Below are positions 8,708 to 15,512 of a DNA stretch of 19,668 bases, one piece after another. The notes under the pieces were generated by a model that was given only the letters and a program-made list of their open reading frames with translations, was not told the DNA's origin and did no database searches. Where the stretch lies: NCBI GenBank assembly GCA_026770585.1, contig MU646364.1, positions 443,317 to 462,984 of the forward strand. The letters are read 5' to 3'. Origin of the DNA: Baffinella frigidus. Its lineage: Eukaryota; Cryptophyceae; Cryptomonadales; Baffinellaceae. Made by a program: the position numbers and the translations under genes. The number at the start of each line of letters is the position of its first letter. Position 1 is the stretch's first letter.

Positions 8708-9335
8708 GTTGAAGTTCGACTCTGCAAGCTCTCAACTGCGCACCACCACAAACACCACGGGTCAGCCACCCGCGCCGGCAGTGGTATCAGGTGCCCCCCC
8801 AAGCGTGCCGCGCCGAGCACCACCCTGACACCTTCAGAAAGCGTACCCAGCGTGATATCCTGCGAGGTAGCACCCAGTGCCCCGGAACCACGGGAGCTGC
8901 GCCCGACGAGGCGCGGCGCGTCCCGCAGGCTCTATGTTTGCGATCGCTGCGGCGGAGGGGCGCACCTGGGAGCAAGCGGAGGTGAAGAGAACGAAAGGTG
9001 TGACGCGAGTCCCTCCGTTCTGGAATCGCACGTGGATGACTCGTGGCTTTTAACTCGAGGTTTAGGATCACGTGACTTTGATTTAGCTGCCCCCGGCCCA
9101 AGCAGTTTCCCTAGGGGGGTGCTTAATTTGTACTGCGGAAACCAAGTTTAACACACCCAAGCTAGAAGGCAAGTTAATCCCAGGTGTTATTTCCGGTAGA
9201 AATGTACGTAAAATCATTTTAAACCAAACGCCTGCTCAAAACGCCGAGGGGTTGCCGAGTTTCCCGCCATCTGGAGCGGGAGGAGGGGCATTCGGGAGGG
9301 TCGGTGCATGTTGGTGCGGGCAACCTCCATGCCTC

Positions 9336-9450
9336 CGCGCGGGGAAGCAGTCGTAAAGGTGGTGAGAGCTCGTGTCGCCCTGCTGCGAGTGCGGAGCGGG
9401 GCCTCTTCCATCCAACTTGATCCGGATCCGGTCCGGGCATCCGCTCTCGG
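9336..9450. repeat. Dispersed repeat, copy 1
   Basis: About 115 bp aligned with 11289-11408. Shared blocks include CCGCGCGGG, AGCAGT, AAAGGTGG, GAGAG, GCCCTGCTGCGAGTGCGGAG, and GCATCCGCTCT at the end. Only two copies are in the window. Function unknown. Confidence 0.75.
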
Positions 9451-9542
9451 AACCTTTGCACCCCAGCCATGTCGCCACGTGTTCCCCATGCTCGCTGTTG
9501 CGTCCCCCTTGAATCTAGGGTATGGCGGGTCGCGGGTGGATA

Positions 9543-9581
9543 TTCAAAAGAGGAGCAACGGTAACCCCCTCCTCTTTTGAA
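9543..9581. repeat. Perfect 13-bp stem hairpin
   Basis: TTCAAAAGAGGAG at 9543-9555 and its exact complement CTCCTCTTTTGAA at 9569-9581 enclose a 13-base loop. It is not part of a recognised element family here. It could be a small foldback remnant or a structured RNA or terminator-like element, but nothing in the context decides. Confidence 0.7.
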
Positions 9582-9979
9582 CTGCTCTCGAAGTCCGATG
9601 ATGGACGGGGGCATGCTCAGTGCTCAGCAGAGCCGTCCCGGCACGTCCAGGGGCACTTTACCAGAGGAAGCAAGCCCCACTGTCGAACCGGCGCCTGTTC
9701 AGAGCCCAAGAGCCTTTCTGTGTCCATGCGAGCTCGAGCGACTGCTGAGGTACTTCAGTTCTAGAACTCTACCTCAGGGCGTGGGTGGGACCCAGCCTGC
9801 GTAGGGTCCGGTCTTTCTGATCTCGCACAGGAGCAGCATCCCAATCGGCGCCCCCGCCAGCATCTGGTGCATTCATTGGCGAATGCGGGAAACTCTTGGC
9901 TGCCAGGGCACGATACACGTTCTCACTCACACTCGGGCGAGATACTTGACGCAGGCTGCAAGCAAACGTTGTGAGGAAC

Positions 9980-10010
9980 TACAGGGGTGCCTCGTCCATA
10001 CGAAACGGTT
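9980..10010. mobile_element. Family A left-end fragment
   Basis: TACAGGGGTGCCTCGTCCAT followed by ACGAAACGG, a diverged left terminus resembling the decayed end near 4430-4452. No matching right end is nearby. Confidence 0.5.
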
Positions 10011-10065
10011 CTGATCAAACCGAAGCGTTTTTCACGGGCGGCGGTTCTGTTTCTTGGAGAACTTG

Positions 10066-10126
10066 CGTGCCACCGACCGTTTTCCCTGCGTTTCTTAATA
10101 AATAAAGACGTGCCACCGACCGTTTT
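10066..10126. repeat. 18-base direct repeat, period 43
   Basis: CGTGCCACCGACCGTTTT occurs exactly at 10066-10083 and 10109-10126. The sequence between them, TTTCTTAATAAATAAAG, recurs in diverged form at about 11004-11019, so both may belong to a degraded dispersed repeat. Confidence 0.8.
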
Positions 10127-10256
10127 GCCAGGAAACGCTTAGTTTCAATTTGACCCCAGGTCGCTGATTTCGGGCATCAAAAAAATCTCCAATATTTCCC
10201 GAGGCGACAGGGTTCCAGAGTGTTGAAACCTTGAAAATTGCACCTTCATTGGCAAA

Positions 10257-10452
10257 TACAGGGATATCCTGGCTATGATAAGAACACCCTTGGTCGAGCC
10301 ACGGTCGGGGTCCGTGTTCTTCAATTAGTAACTGCGGGGTTGATTAAACGCGAGATTTGGTCAACCCTTCTGTACTGCATTAAGAACACGCAGGCCCCAA
10401 ATGCGGTGCGGGTTCTGAAGTTCTGGGCTGTTGTAACCCAGATGTGCCTCAC
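10257..10452. mobile_element. Family B foldback element (about 196 bp)
   Basis: Left end TACAGGGATATCCTGGCTAT, then AAGAACACCC. The central stem GGGGTTGATTAAACGCGAG pairs with TTTGGTCAACCC. The right side holds TTAAGAACACGCAGGCCCCA and a decayed terminus, GTAACCCAGATGTGCCTCACA. A family A left end (10450-10478) is fused to its right border. Confidence 0.75.
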
Positions 10453-10478
10453 AGGGGTACCTCGCCATAAGAAACCAC
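10450..10478. mobile_element. Family A left-end fragment
   Basis: CACAGGGGTACCTCGCCATA followed by AGAAACCACTG. Only the left arm is present, and unrelated sequence (an AAGAAAAAGG/CCTTTTTCTT hairpin at 10484-10511) follows. Confidence 0.6.
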
Positions 10479-10659
10479 TGTGACAAGAAAAAGGGCATGT
10501 GCCTTTTTCTTGAATTTTAAGAAAGGGTGGGCGGACTTTGCCTCTGGTTTCCCTAATAAACAAGAGAAGGGGGGGGGGCATTTTCCCACGAATTCCCTTC
10601 TTCAAAAACAAATGGAGTGGGGAGGCAGCAAGAGGGGTTGGGAGGGGGGGGGGGCGGTG

Positions 10660-10780
10660 CACAGGGGTACCTCGCTCATAAGAAACCGCCTCCCCCTGGG
10701 ACCTCACGGTAGCCCTATGCCTAGGGCCCTACGGTGTTCCCAGGGGGGGGGCGGTTTCTTATGAGCGAGGTACCCCTGTA
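10660..10780. mobile_element. Family A foldback element, complete (121 bp)
   Basis: CAGGGGTACCTCGCTCATAA is mirrored at the right by TTATGAGCGAGGTACCCCTG TA. The arms (GAAACCGCCTCCCCCTGGGA) match almost perfectly. The centre TATGCCTAGGGCCCTACGG is in the inverted orientation. The left TA is altered to CA. Confidence 0.8.
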
Positions 10781-11058
10781 TTGGAGAGGGGGGTACAAAG
10801 AGCAGCGAGAGCAGTGAGAGCGGTGAGCGCAGCGAGGGGGATGATTGATCTGAGAGTGAGGAGTGTGTGGGTGGCGAGCGCGAGAGGGGGGGGGGGGCGG
10901 CGAGGGCGGCGAAAGTGGTGAAGCCCAGAATTCAGGAACGGGGCGGGTGGTTTTCATGTTTTTCTTCAATCTGAAGAAGAACAGGCGGGCGTTTTCCCTG
11001 CATTTCTTAATAATTAAGAACGAGACGGGAGGCGTTTTCAGAATCCTCCTTTGGAGTC
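10781..11058. other. G-rich, GAG/GCG-repetitive spacer
   Basis: Loose repeats of AGCGAG/AGTGAG/GGCGAG units with a 12-G run at 10886-10897, then AT-richer sequence with TTTCTTAATAATTAAGAA near 11004. The G-rich part resembles 4600-4680, which also lies beside foldback elements. No gene is seen. Confidence 0.5.
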
Positions 11059-11162
11059 TATCCCCCAAGTGCCCAGTAGGTTTATACACCCTACCGTAGG
11101 GCCCTAGGACCAGCCTAGGACCTCAGGCCCCCAAATTTGGAGGCCTGGTCACTTAAGGGATA
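11059..11162. mobile_element. Family C foldback element, stand-alone copy (104 bp)
   Basis: TATCCCCCAAGTGCCCAGTA at the left pairs with CCTGGTCACTTAAGGGATA at the right. The interior (ACCGTAGGGCCCTAGGACCA, CCAAATTTGG) is the reverse complement of the family C copies nested at 11762-11866 and 13512-13616. TA occurs at both borders. It abuts a family A element on its right. Confidence 0.75.
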
Positions 11163-11284
11163 GGGTACCTCGCTCATAATAAATAAAAAACAACCCCCCC
11201 TAGGGCCCTACAGTAGGCCCATGCCTAAGGCCCTATGGTGGTCCTGGGGGGGGGGGCGTTGCTCATGAGCGAGGTACTCATGTA
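11161..11284. mobile_element. Family A foldback element (about 124 bp)
   Basis: GGGTACCTCGCTCATAATAA at the left and CTCATGAGCGAGGTACTCATGTA at the right. The arms are more diverged than in most copies. The centre is CCATGCCTAAGGCCC. The left CAG terminus is lost where family C joins. Confidence 0.7.
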
Positions 11285-11288
11285 TGGC

Positions 11289-11408
11289 ACCGCGCGGGCC
11301 AGCAGTAGGAAAGGTGGCGAGAGTTCTTGTTGCCCTGCTGCGAGTGCGGAGCGGAGCCTTGTCCAGACAATCGTGTTCCGAGCAGCGTCCGAGCATCCGC
11401 TCTAAAAC
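11289..11408. repeat. Dispersed repeat, copy 2
   Basis: Diverged duplicate of 9336-9450, wedged between two family A elements. Both copies read in the same direction. Confidence 0.75.
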
Positions 11409-11437
11409 AAATGAACCCGCGGGGGGTGGCTCACAAG

Positions 11438-11560
11438 TACAGCGGTACCTCGCTCATAAGAAACTGCCTCCTCCTAGGACCCTACATTAGGCCTATGACT
11501 AGGGCCCTACGGTGGTCCTGGGGGGCAGGGGCAGTTTCTTATGAGCGAGGTACCCCTGTA
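11438..11560. mobile_element. Family A foldback element, complete (123 bp)
   Basis: TACAGCGGTACCTCGCTCAT and ATGAGCGAGGTACCCCTGTA at the ends. Arms are AAGAAACTGCC / GGCAGTTTCTT, a matched change from the usual AAACCGCC. This paired change shows that both arms of this subtype were copied together. It shares its right TA with the B-C composite. Confidence 0.82.
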
Positions 11561-11883
11561 ATAGGGATGGCTGGGTTACACGAACCCAGACATCAAGAAC
11601 CTGCCAAGGTGTCATCACTAGCTTGACAGAACCATACCGGATTTGCTGTATGTGTGTGCTTAATTGTGTACCAGAGGGTTCACTAAATCTCAAGTTGAGT
11701 CAACCTGCAGGTACTGATTTATGAAAACAGACACCGGCCGAGGCTTGACCAAGGGTATTCGTATCCCTTAAGTGACCAGGCAGTCAAATTTGACTACCAA
11801 GAGGTCCTAGGCAGGTCCGAGGGCACTACGGTAGGGCTTATGAGCCTCCTGGGCACTTAAGGGATAGCCCGGATATCCCTGTA
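11559..11883. mobile_element. Composite element: family B carrying nested family C (325 bp)
   Basis: Left end TAATAGGGATGGCTGGGTTA. The central stem comes from AGAGGGTTCACTAAATCTC and GAGTCAACC. Next is CCGGCCGAGGCTTGACCAAGG, the typical right side of family B. Family C (11762-11866) then interrupts the terminal block, which resumes as GCCCGGATATCCCTGTA. The second composite (13341-13633) is interrupted at the same position. Confidence 0.78.
11762..11866. mobile_element. Family C foldback element, nested copy (105 bp)
   Basis: TATCCCTTAAGTGACCAGGC pairs with CCTGGGCACTTAAGGGATA. The interior has GAGGTCCTAGGCAGGTCC and CTACGGTAGGGC. Removing C with one TA restores the family B terminus GT(A/G)TTC-TA-GCCC, which fits a TA target-site duplication. 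Confidence 0.8.
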
Positions 11884-12026
11884 CTGCTGCCTCTCTTGGA
11901 GTCTGTTTTTCCTAAATTAGTATCTGAGGGTTGACGGATCGCGAGATTTATTGAACCCTCTGGTACTTAATTAAGAACACGCAGGGCCCAAATCTGTTGC
12001 GGGTCCTCAAGTTTCGGGTGCGTGTA
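11884..12026. mobile_element. Family B remnant lacking its left terminus
   Basis: Contains GAGTCTGTTTTTCCTAAATT, GAGGGTTGACGGATCGCGAG, TTGAACCCTCTGGTACTTAA and TTAAGAACACGCAGGGCCCA, in family B order. The right end is decayed (CGGGTGCGTGTA) and the next family B copy begins at its TA. Confidence 0.65.
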
Positions 12027-12209
12027 CAGGGGTATCACATCACGCCTACAAGAACACCCTTGCCCGAGGGCCAGTCAGTGAAGTCAGTACCAGAGGGTTG
12101 ACTAGGCGCAAGATTTAGTCAACCCTCTGGTGCTGGTTTAAGAACACGCAGAGGTCCAATCCGTTGCGTATTCTCAAGTGACGGGTTTTGTACCCGAGGC
12201 ATTCCTATA
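12025..12209. mobile_element. Family B foldback element (185 bp)
   Basis: TACAGGGGTATCACATCACG, then AAGAACACCCTTG. The central stem is very clear: CAGAGGGTTGACTAGGCGC with TTTAGTCAACCCTCTGG. The right side has TTAAGAACACGCAG and ends TACCCGAGGCATTCCTATA. It shares the final TA with the family A copy at 12208. Confidence 0.78.
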
Positions 12210-12329
12210 CAGGGTTACCTAGCACATGAGAAACCGCGCCCCCCTAGGACCCTACAGTAGGCCTATTCCTAGGGCCCTACTGTGGTCCCTAGGGGGGGGG
12301 CAGTTTCTTATGAGCGAGGTAGCCCTGTA
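12208..12329. mobile_element. Family A foldback element, complete (122 bp)
   Basis: TACAGGGTTACCTAGCACAT at the left and TTATGAGCGAGGTAGCCCTG TA at the right. The centre CCTACAGTAGGCCTATTCCT is in the inverted orientation. It is joined head to tail to the preceding family B element. Confidence 0.78.
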
Positions 12330-12642
12330 ACCCAGATATCCCTCAAGGCAGACTCTGATCTTCTTGGTGCAGATGCATAAATCACTGACGATCCACCATG
12401 CTGAAGCCATTGCAGGATTTTTCCCGCGTTTATTACGGGGCTAGGGTTTAGAACTCTAGCTCCCCCACAGCTAATACCCGAAGCCCGAATCCTCCAACCC
12501 ACCCTCCGATCTGTTGCATGGTGCTAGGTAGCTCTCTTCTCGAGAGTTGTGGCGCAAGAGCCCCACAACTCAGCGCAAGCTCCGGGAACAACCACCGGCG
12601 TAGCAGCGCTACCAATGGAGGGGTGGCTGAGCTCTCGCGGCA
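12330..12642. other. Unique spacer, no recognisable feature
   Basis: About 310 bp of moderate GC content between two family A elements. A short TAGGGTTTAG telomere-like motif occurs at about 12444. No convincing gene, RNA or repeat is seen. Confidence 0.5.
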
Positions 12643-12764
12643 TACAGGGTTACCTCGCTCATAGGAAACTGCACCCCCCTATGACCACCATAGGACCCTC
12701 GCTAGGCATGGTCTTGTGCAGGGTCCTACGGGGAAGCAGTTTCTTATGAGCGAGGTACCCTGTA
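12643..12764. mobile_element. Family A foldback element, complete (122 bp)
   Basis: TACAGGGTTACCTCGCTCAT at the left and TTATGAGCGAGGTACCCTGTA at the right, with GAAACTGC / GCAGTTTC arms (the same subtype as 11438). The centre GACCCTCGCTAGGCATGGTC is diverged. Confidence 0.78.
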
Positions 12765-12938
12765 GCTGACAACAGTCGGCGGTCGCTTGCGTTTTCTGAG
12801 TGCTCATCCCCCGCCAGAAATGGTCTTGCGGAGGATGTCGTTCTGCTTCATTTGATCTCCCTGCTTCATCGCCTCCCACCTGAGGGAGCGTGCAGGCTTC
12901 AGAGAATCAAACAACGCGACCGGACAACTGCCGAGCAC

Positions 12939-13061
12939 TTCAGGGGTACCTCACTCATAAGAAACCGCCGCACCCCCCTAGGACCACCGTAGGACCCTGG
13001 GCATAGTCCTACTGTGGGGTCCTAGGGGGGAGCGGTTTCTTATGAGCGAGGTACCCCTGTA
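12939..13061. mobile_element. Family A foldback element, complete (123 bp)
   Basis: CAGGGGTACCTCACTCATAA at the left and TTATGAGCGAGGTACCCCTG TA at the right. Arms of about 57 bp pair with few mismatches, leaving almost no loop (GGGCATAG). The left TA is changed to TT. It shares its right TA with the family B element at 13060. Confidence 0.82.
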
Positions 13062-13251
13062 CAGGGGTATCTGGGCTATCAGAAAACAGAACTTAAGAAC
13101 ACAGACCGGATTTGGACGCCCCGCTTTCTTAATTTAGCACCAGTGGGTTGACTAAATCTTGCGTTTAGTCAACCCCCTGGTGCTAATTTAAGAAAACAGA
13201 CCCCGACCGATGTCGGAGCGCCCGTGTTCTTATAGCGCAGATACTCCTGTA
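13060..13251. mobile_element. Family B foldback element, best-preserved copy (192 bp)
   Basis: TACAGGGGTATCTGGGCTAT at the left is mirrored by ATAGCGCAGATACTCCTGTA at the right. The centre is a long perfect-to-near-perfect stem: GGTTGACTAAA and TTTAGTCAACC separated by 7 bases, extended outward by TTTAGCACCAG / CTGGTGCTAA. AAGAACAC/GTGTTCTT motifs lie in both arms. No open frame of useful length is present. Confidence 0.82.
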
Positions 13252-13340
13252 GGTAGTTATCCGGTACCCTGTTCATCCCGACCTGTCCAGCAAACGGTAT
13301 CTGTCCGGCACTTGACGTGGCCAGCACTCGGGGTGGGCAT

Positions 13341-13633
13341 TACAGAGATATCTGGGTTGCAAGCACCCAGAACTTGGGAACCCGCACGGGATTTGGGGCC
13401 GGCGTGTTCTTAAATCAGTACCGGAGGCTTGACTGGATTTCGCTTTCAGTCAACCCGCACGTACTACTTTAAGAACACAGAAACCGACCAAGGCTCGAGC
13501 AAGGTTGTTCGTATCCGTTGAGTGGCGAGGCGGTCAAAATTGACCTCCAAGAGGTCCTAGACAGGTCCTAGAGCCCTACGGCAGGGCGCATGAACCTACT
13601 CGCCACTTAAGGGATAGACCGGATATCCCTGTA
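13341..13633. mobile_element. Composite element: family B carrying nested family C (293 bp)
   Basis: Left end TACAGAGATATCTGGGTTGC and right end GACCGGATATCCCTGTA. The family B interior includes TTAAATCAGTACCGGAGGCT and GAACACAGAAACCGACCAAG. Family C interrupts the right terminal block at 13512-13616, at the same position as in the composite at 11559-11883. Confidence 0.8.
13512..13616. mobile_element. Family C foldback element, nested copy (105 bp)
   Basis: TATCCGTTGAGTGGCGAGGC pairs with CTACTCGCCACTTAAGGGATA. The interior GGTCAAAATTGACC, GAGGTCCTAGACAGGTCCTA and CCTACGGCAGGGC align along the whole length with the copy at 11762-11866. Confidence 0.8.
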
Positions 13634-14000
13634 CGCAAGCACGTTGCAACGTTCTTTCCCCCGTCTGATTTGCGCAGGATGAGGCGAGTGATGGGGGCAC
13701 AGAGGAGTGGATGGATTGCTCTACCTGCACTCTGAACCAGAACATTTCGACCAAGTCAACTCCCCCTGAAATACAGCGCCTTAAGTCAAATGCCTGGTCC
13801 CAGACCAGGTCCACCTAAACGAAATGGCAACTTACTGCCGAGGATCAATTTGTTGACCTAAGGTAAAACATCCTGGCTGGCAGTGTACCTGACGCGCTCC
13901 TGTTCTTGGATGCCTCCCCCCTCGGTTTTCTGCCCGCTTGGGCACTGCTCCGGAGGGATGTAATTCCCCACGCTGCCAGCACCGGTGGCTCTTCAGAAAT
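13634..14000. other. Unique spacer, no recognisable gene
   Basis: About 370 bp without foldback elements or telomeric motifs. A short minus-strand open frame crosses 13596-13814 but includes part of the composite element and has no recognisable content. Confidence 0.5.
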
Positions 14001-14130
14001 CTACCTCTGCCTCACTAGGGTTCACTGGTCGCTGTTACTCTAAAAGTTGACGGGTTCACACCAAAACCCCGGGAAATTGACTTCCAGTCTCGTCAAATTG
14101 ACGAGACCAAACCATGTGAGGCAGAGCTAG
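14001..14130. mobile_element. Small inverted-repeat element with 5-bp target duplication (130 bp)
   Basis: CTACCTCTGCCTCAC at 14001-14015 is matched by the inverted CTAGCTCTGCCTCAC at 14116-14130 (14 of 15). The unit is flanked directly by GAAAT at 13996-14000 and 14131-14135, a likely 5-bp target-site duplication. Inside, GTCTCGTCAA and TTGACGAGAC form a 21-bp palindrome (14087-14107). It is unrelated to families A-D and non-coding. Superfamily unassigned. Confidence 0.72.
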
Positions 14131-15131
14131 GAAATGGTCATCTTCCGTGGACGGTGTGAGCTCTTGGACAGACGCGCCAGCACGAACACGAGAATCGGGC
14201 GCGCGGGGAACAGCGCAGCTTTGCTGGTCCTGCGTGGAGCTGAGAGCATCGGACACGCCTCATACCCTCGCACACCCTCCCAACACCCTCGGGTGCCCTG
14301 GCCAGCAATGAGCGGCTAAGTGTTCCACCAGCAATCAGAAGAGAACGTAACCAAGGCGGAGTTGATTAAGTTTTGACACCAGAGATAACCCATCAGGGTT
14401 TATCCCAGGTGAAATTTACAAGAGGTGGCATATCCTGATCTGGTTCTCTTCTGGAGGCTGACCTTGGCGGAGGAGCGGGTTTCTTCTCGACTGGGGGGCC
14501 TCGCCGCGCGCCCTCACGCCGCCGCTTCATCTCAACCTGTCGCATGGGAGATGCTTCGTCCTCAAAAGAGAGAGCGAGAGAGAAAGAGGGAGCGAGAGAG
14601 AGTTTGTTTTGGATAAAAAGGAAGAATATGATGTGGGAGCGGGATGTGTCACGTGGAGGGAAAGAAAACCGGTTCTGAAGACAGGATGCGCTGAAAATGT
14701 GGCAGGATTTTTGCCCTCCCCATCTGAAAGTGGTGCAGCGTGTTTTTGCTGCTACTGTGCGGGGAACGTGTTGCACCTGCGCCTTGCGTCGATCCTCAGC
14801 AGAGCTCGGAAGCCCAAGGAAGCTCGCAAATGATCGCAGAAAATCCTCCCCGCCATCCGCTCCCATCACCAATCCCCGGGTTACGCTCCTCGTCCGTGGT
14901 GATGCAACAGCTGGTGCACTCCTCCAGCACTTCATCGCTCCTGGACCCTCCCAGCGCAACCCGGGCTGGGCTGGAGCGAGGAACGCCGGCTGAAAACCTG
15001 TCCGGGAGAGCCCATTCGTCGCCGCTCCGCCATTGCAGCCGCTCAGCACCAGAAGCACCGATGCAAGGGAGTACCGGGCAGCTCTGCCCTCGCGCTGCAT
15101 CCAGGCTCGTGGCAAGCCTGGTCCGTCAGCG
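14131..15131. other. Unique region with weak coding signals only
   Basis: About 1 kb before the telomere-like zone. A minus-strand open frame of 240 codons (15115-14393) includes a hydrophobic segment (YSLASVLLVLSG) and a basic stretch, but no known domain. It crosses a GA-rich tract (14565-14601) and a possible small element (14336-14453), so I do not call it a gene. An exon of an intron-containing gene cannot be excluded. Confidence 0.45.
14336..14453. repeat. 11-bp perfect inverted repeat enclosing 118 bp
   Basis: CAGAAGAGAAC at 14336-14346 and GTTCTCTTCTG at 14443-14453. An inner GATAACC / GGGTTTATC stem lies near 14384-14404. It may be another small foldback element, but no target duplication is visible. 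Confidence 0.4.
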
Positions 15132-15512
15132 GTTTTTTTAGGTTTTTTAGCGAGGATTTGACTAGAACCGCAGCACGGCTGAAGCTTGGGGGGGAGCTAC
15201 GCGATCCGAAAGCAAAAATGCTTTCTCTGCAGTCCTTTCTACGGAAGGGCGTGTCGTTGGCATATGGTGGGAGCATTTAAAACCTAATGGACCTAAAGGG
15301 GGGGGGGGGGAGCTCATCCGTAGATTTTGGGAGCTCATCCGTAGATTTTTTCCATCTCCTCGAGAGTGAGGTAGGCGTGGCCTTCGAAGTGAGTGTAATA
15401 CAAAGCACCAAAGCAGCAAAGCAGCATGGCTGAAAACCTTCTAGCCTAAAAAGTCAAAGACCGTGTTGTCTTCCATTCGTACGAAAGGGGGGAGCAGGTT
15501 TGAAGAGATGGT
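15132..15512. repeat. Subtelomeric repeat family F, copy 1 (long, about 380 bp)
   Basis: Starts with T-runs and contains GCGATCCGAAAGCA, TTTCTCTGCAG, CCTAATGGACCTAAAGG, and near the end GTCAAAGACCGTGTTGTCTT, CATTCGTACGAA and GAGCAGGTTTGAA. These blocks occur in the same order in copies 2 and 3. It carries an extra central insertion with a 13-G run and a 21-bp tandem duplication. It borders the long degenerate telomeric array. Confidence 0.7.
15308..15349. repeat. Perfect 21-bp tandem duplication beside a G-run
   Basis: A 21-base unit beginning GGGAGCTCATCC and ending GTAGATTTT is present twice in a row (15308-15328, 15329-15349), directly after G residues at 15298-15310. Replication slippage at the homopolymer is a likely cause. 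Confidence 0.85.

Larger units (their letters stand above)
8708..9979. other. Upstream flank of eEF3, no recognisable gene
   Basis: Contains the eEF3 5' UTR and promoter, but no TATA box or other core motif stands out. Several short open frames on both strands (about 8787-9804) have no recognisable domain. The region holds a perfect hairpin (9543-9581) and one copy of a dispersed repeat (9336-9450). No foldback elements of families A-C occur here. Confidence 0.55.

Noticed and set aside
14393-15115. Minus-strand 240-codon open frame with a hydrophobic segment
   Set aside because: No recognisable domain. It crosses a GA-rich tract and a possible small inverted-repeat element, and there is no supporting promoter or conserved motif. 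Left as a possibility only.
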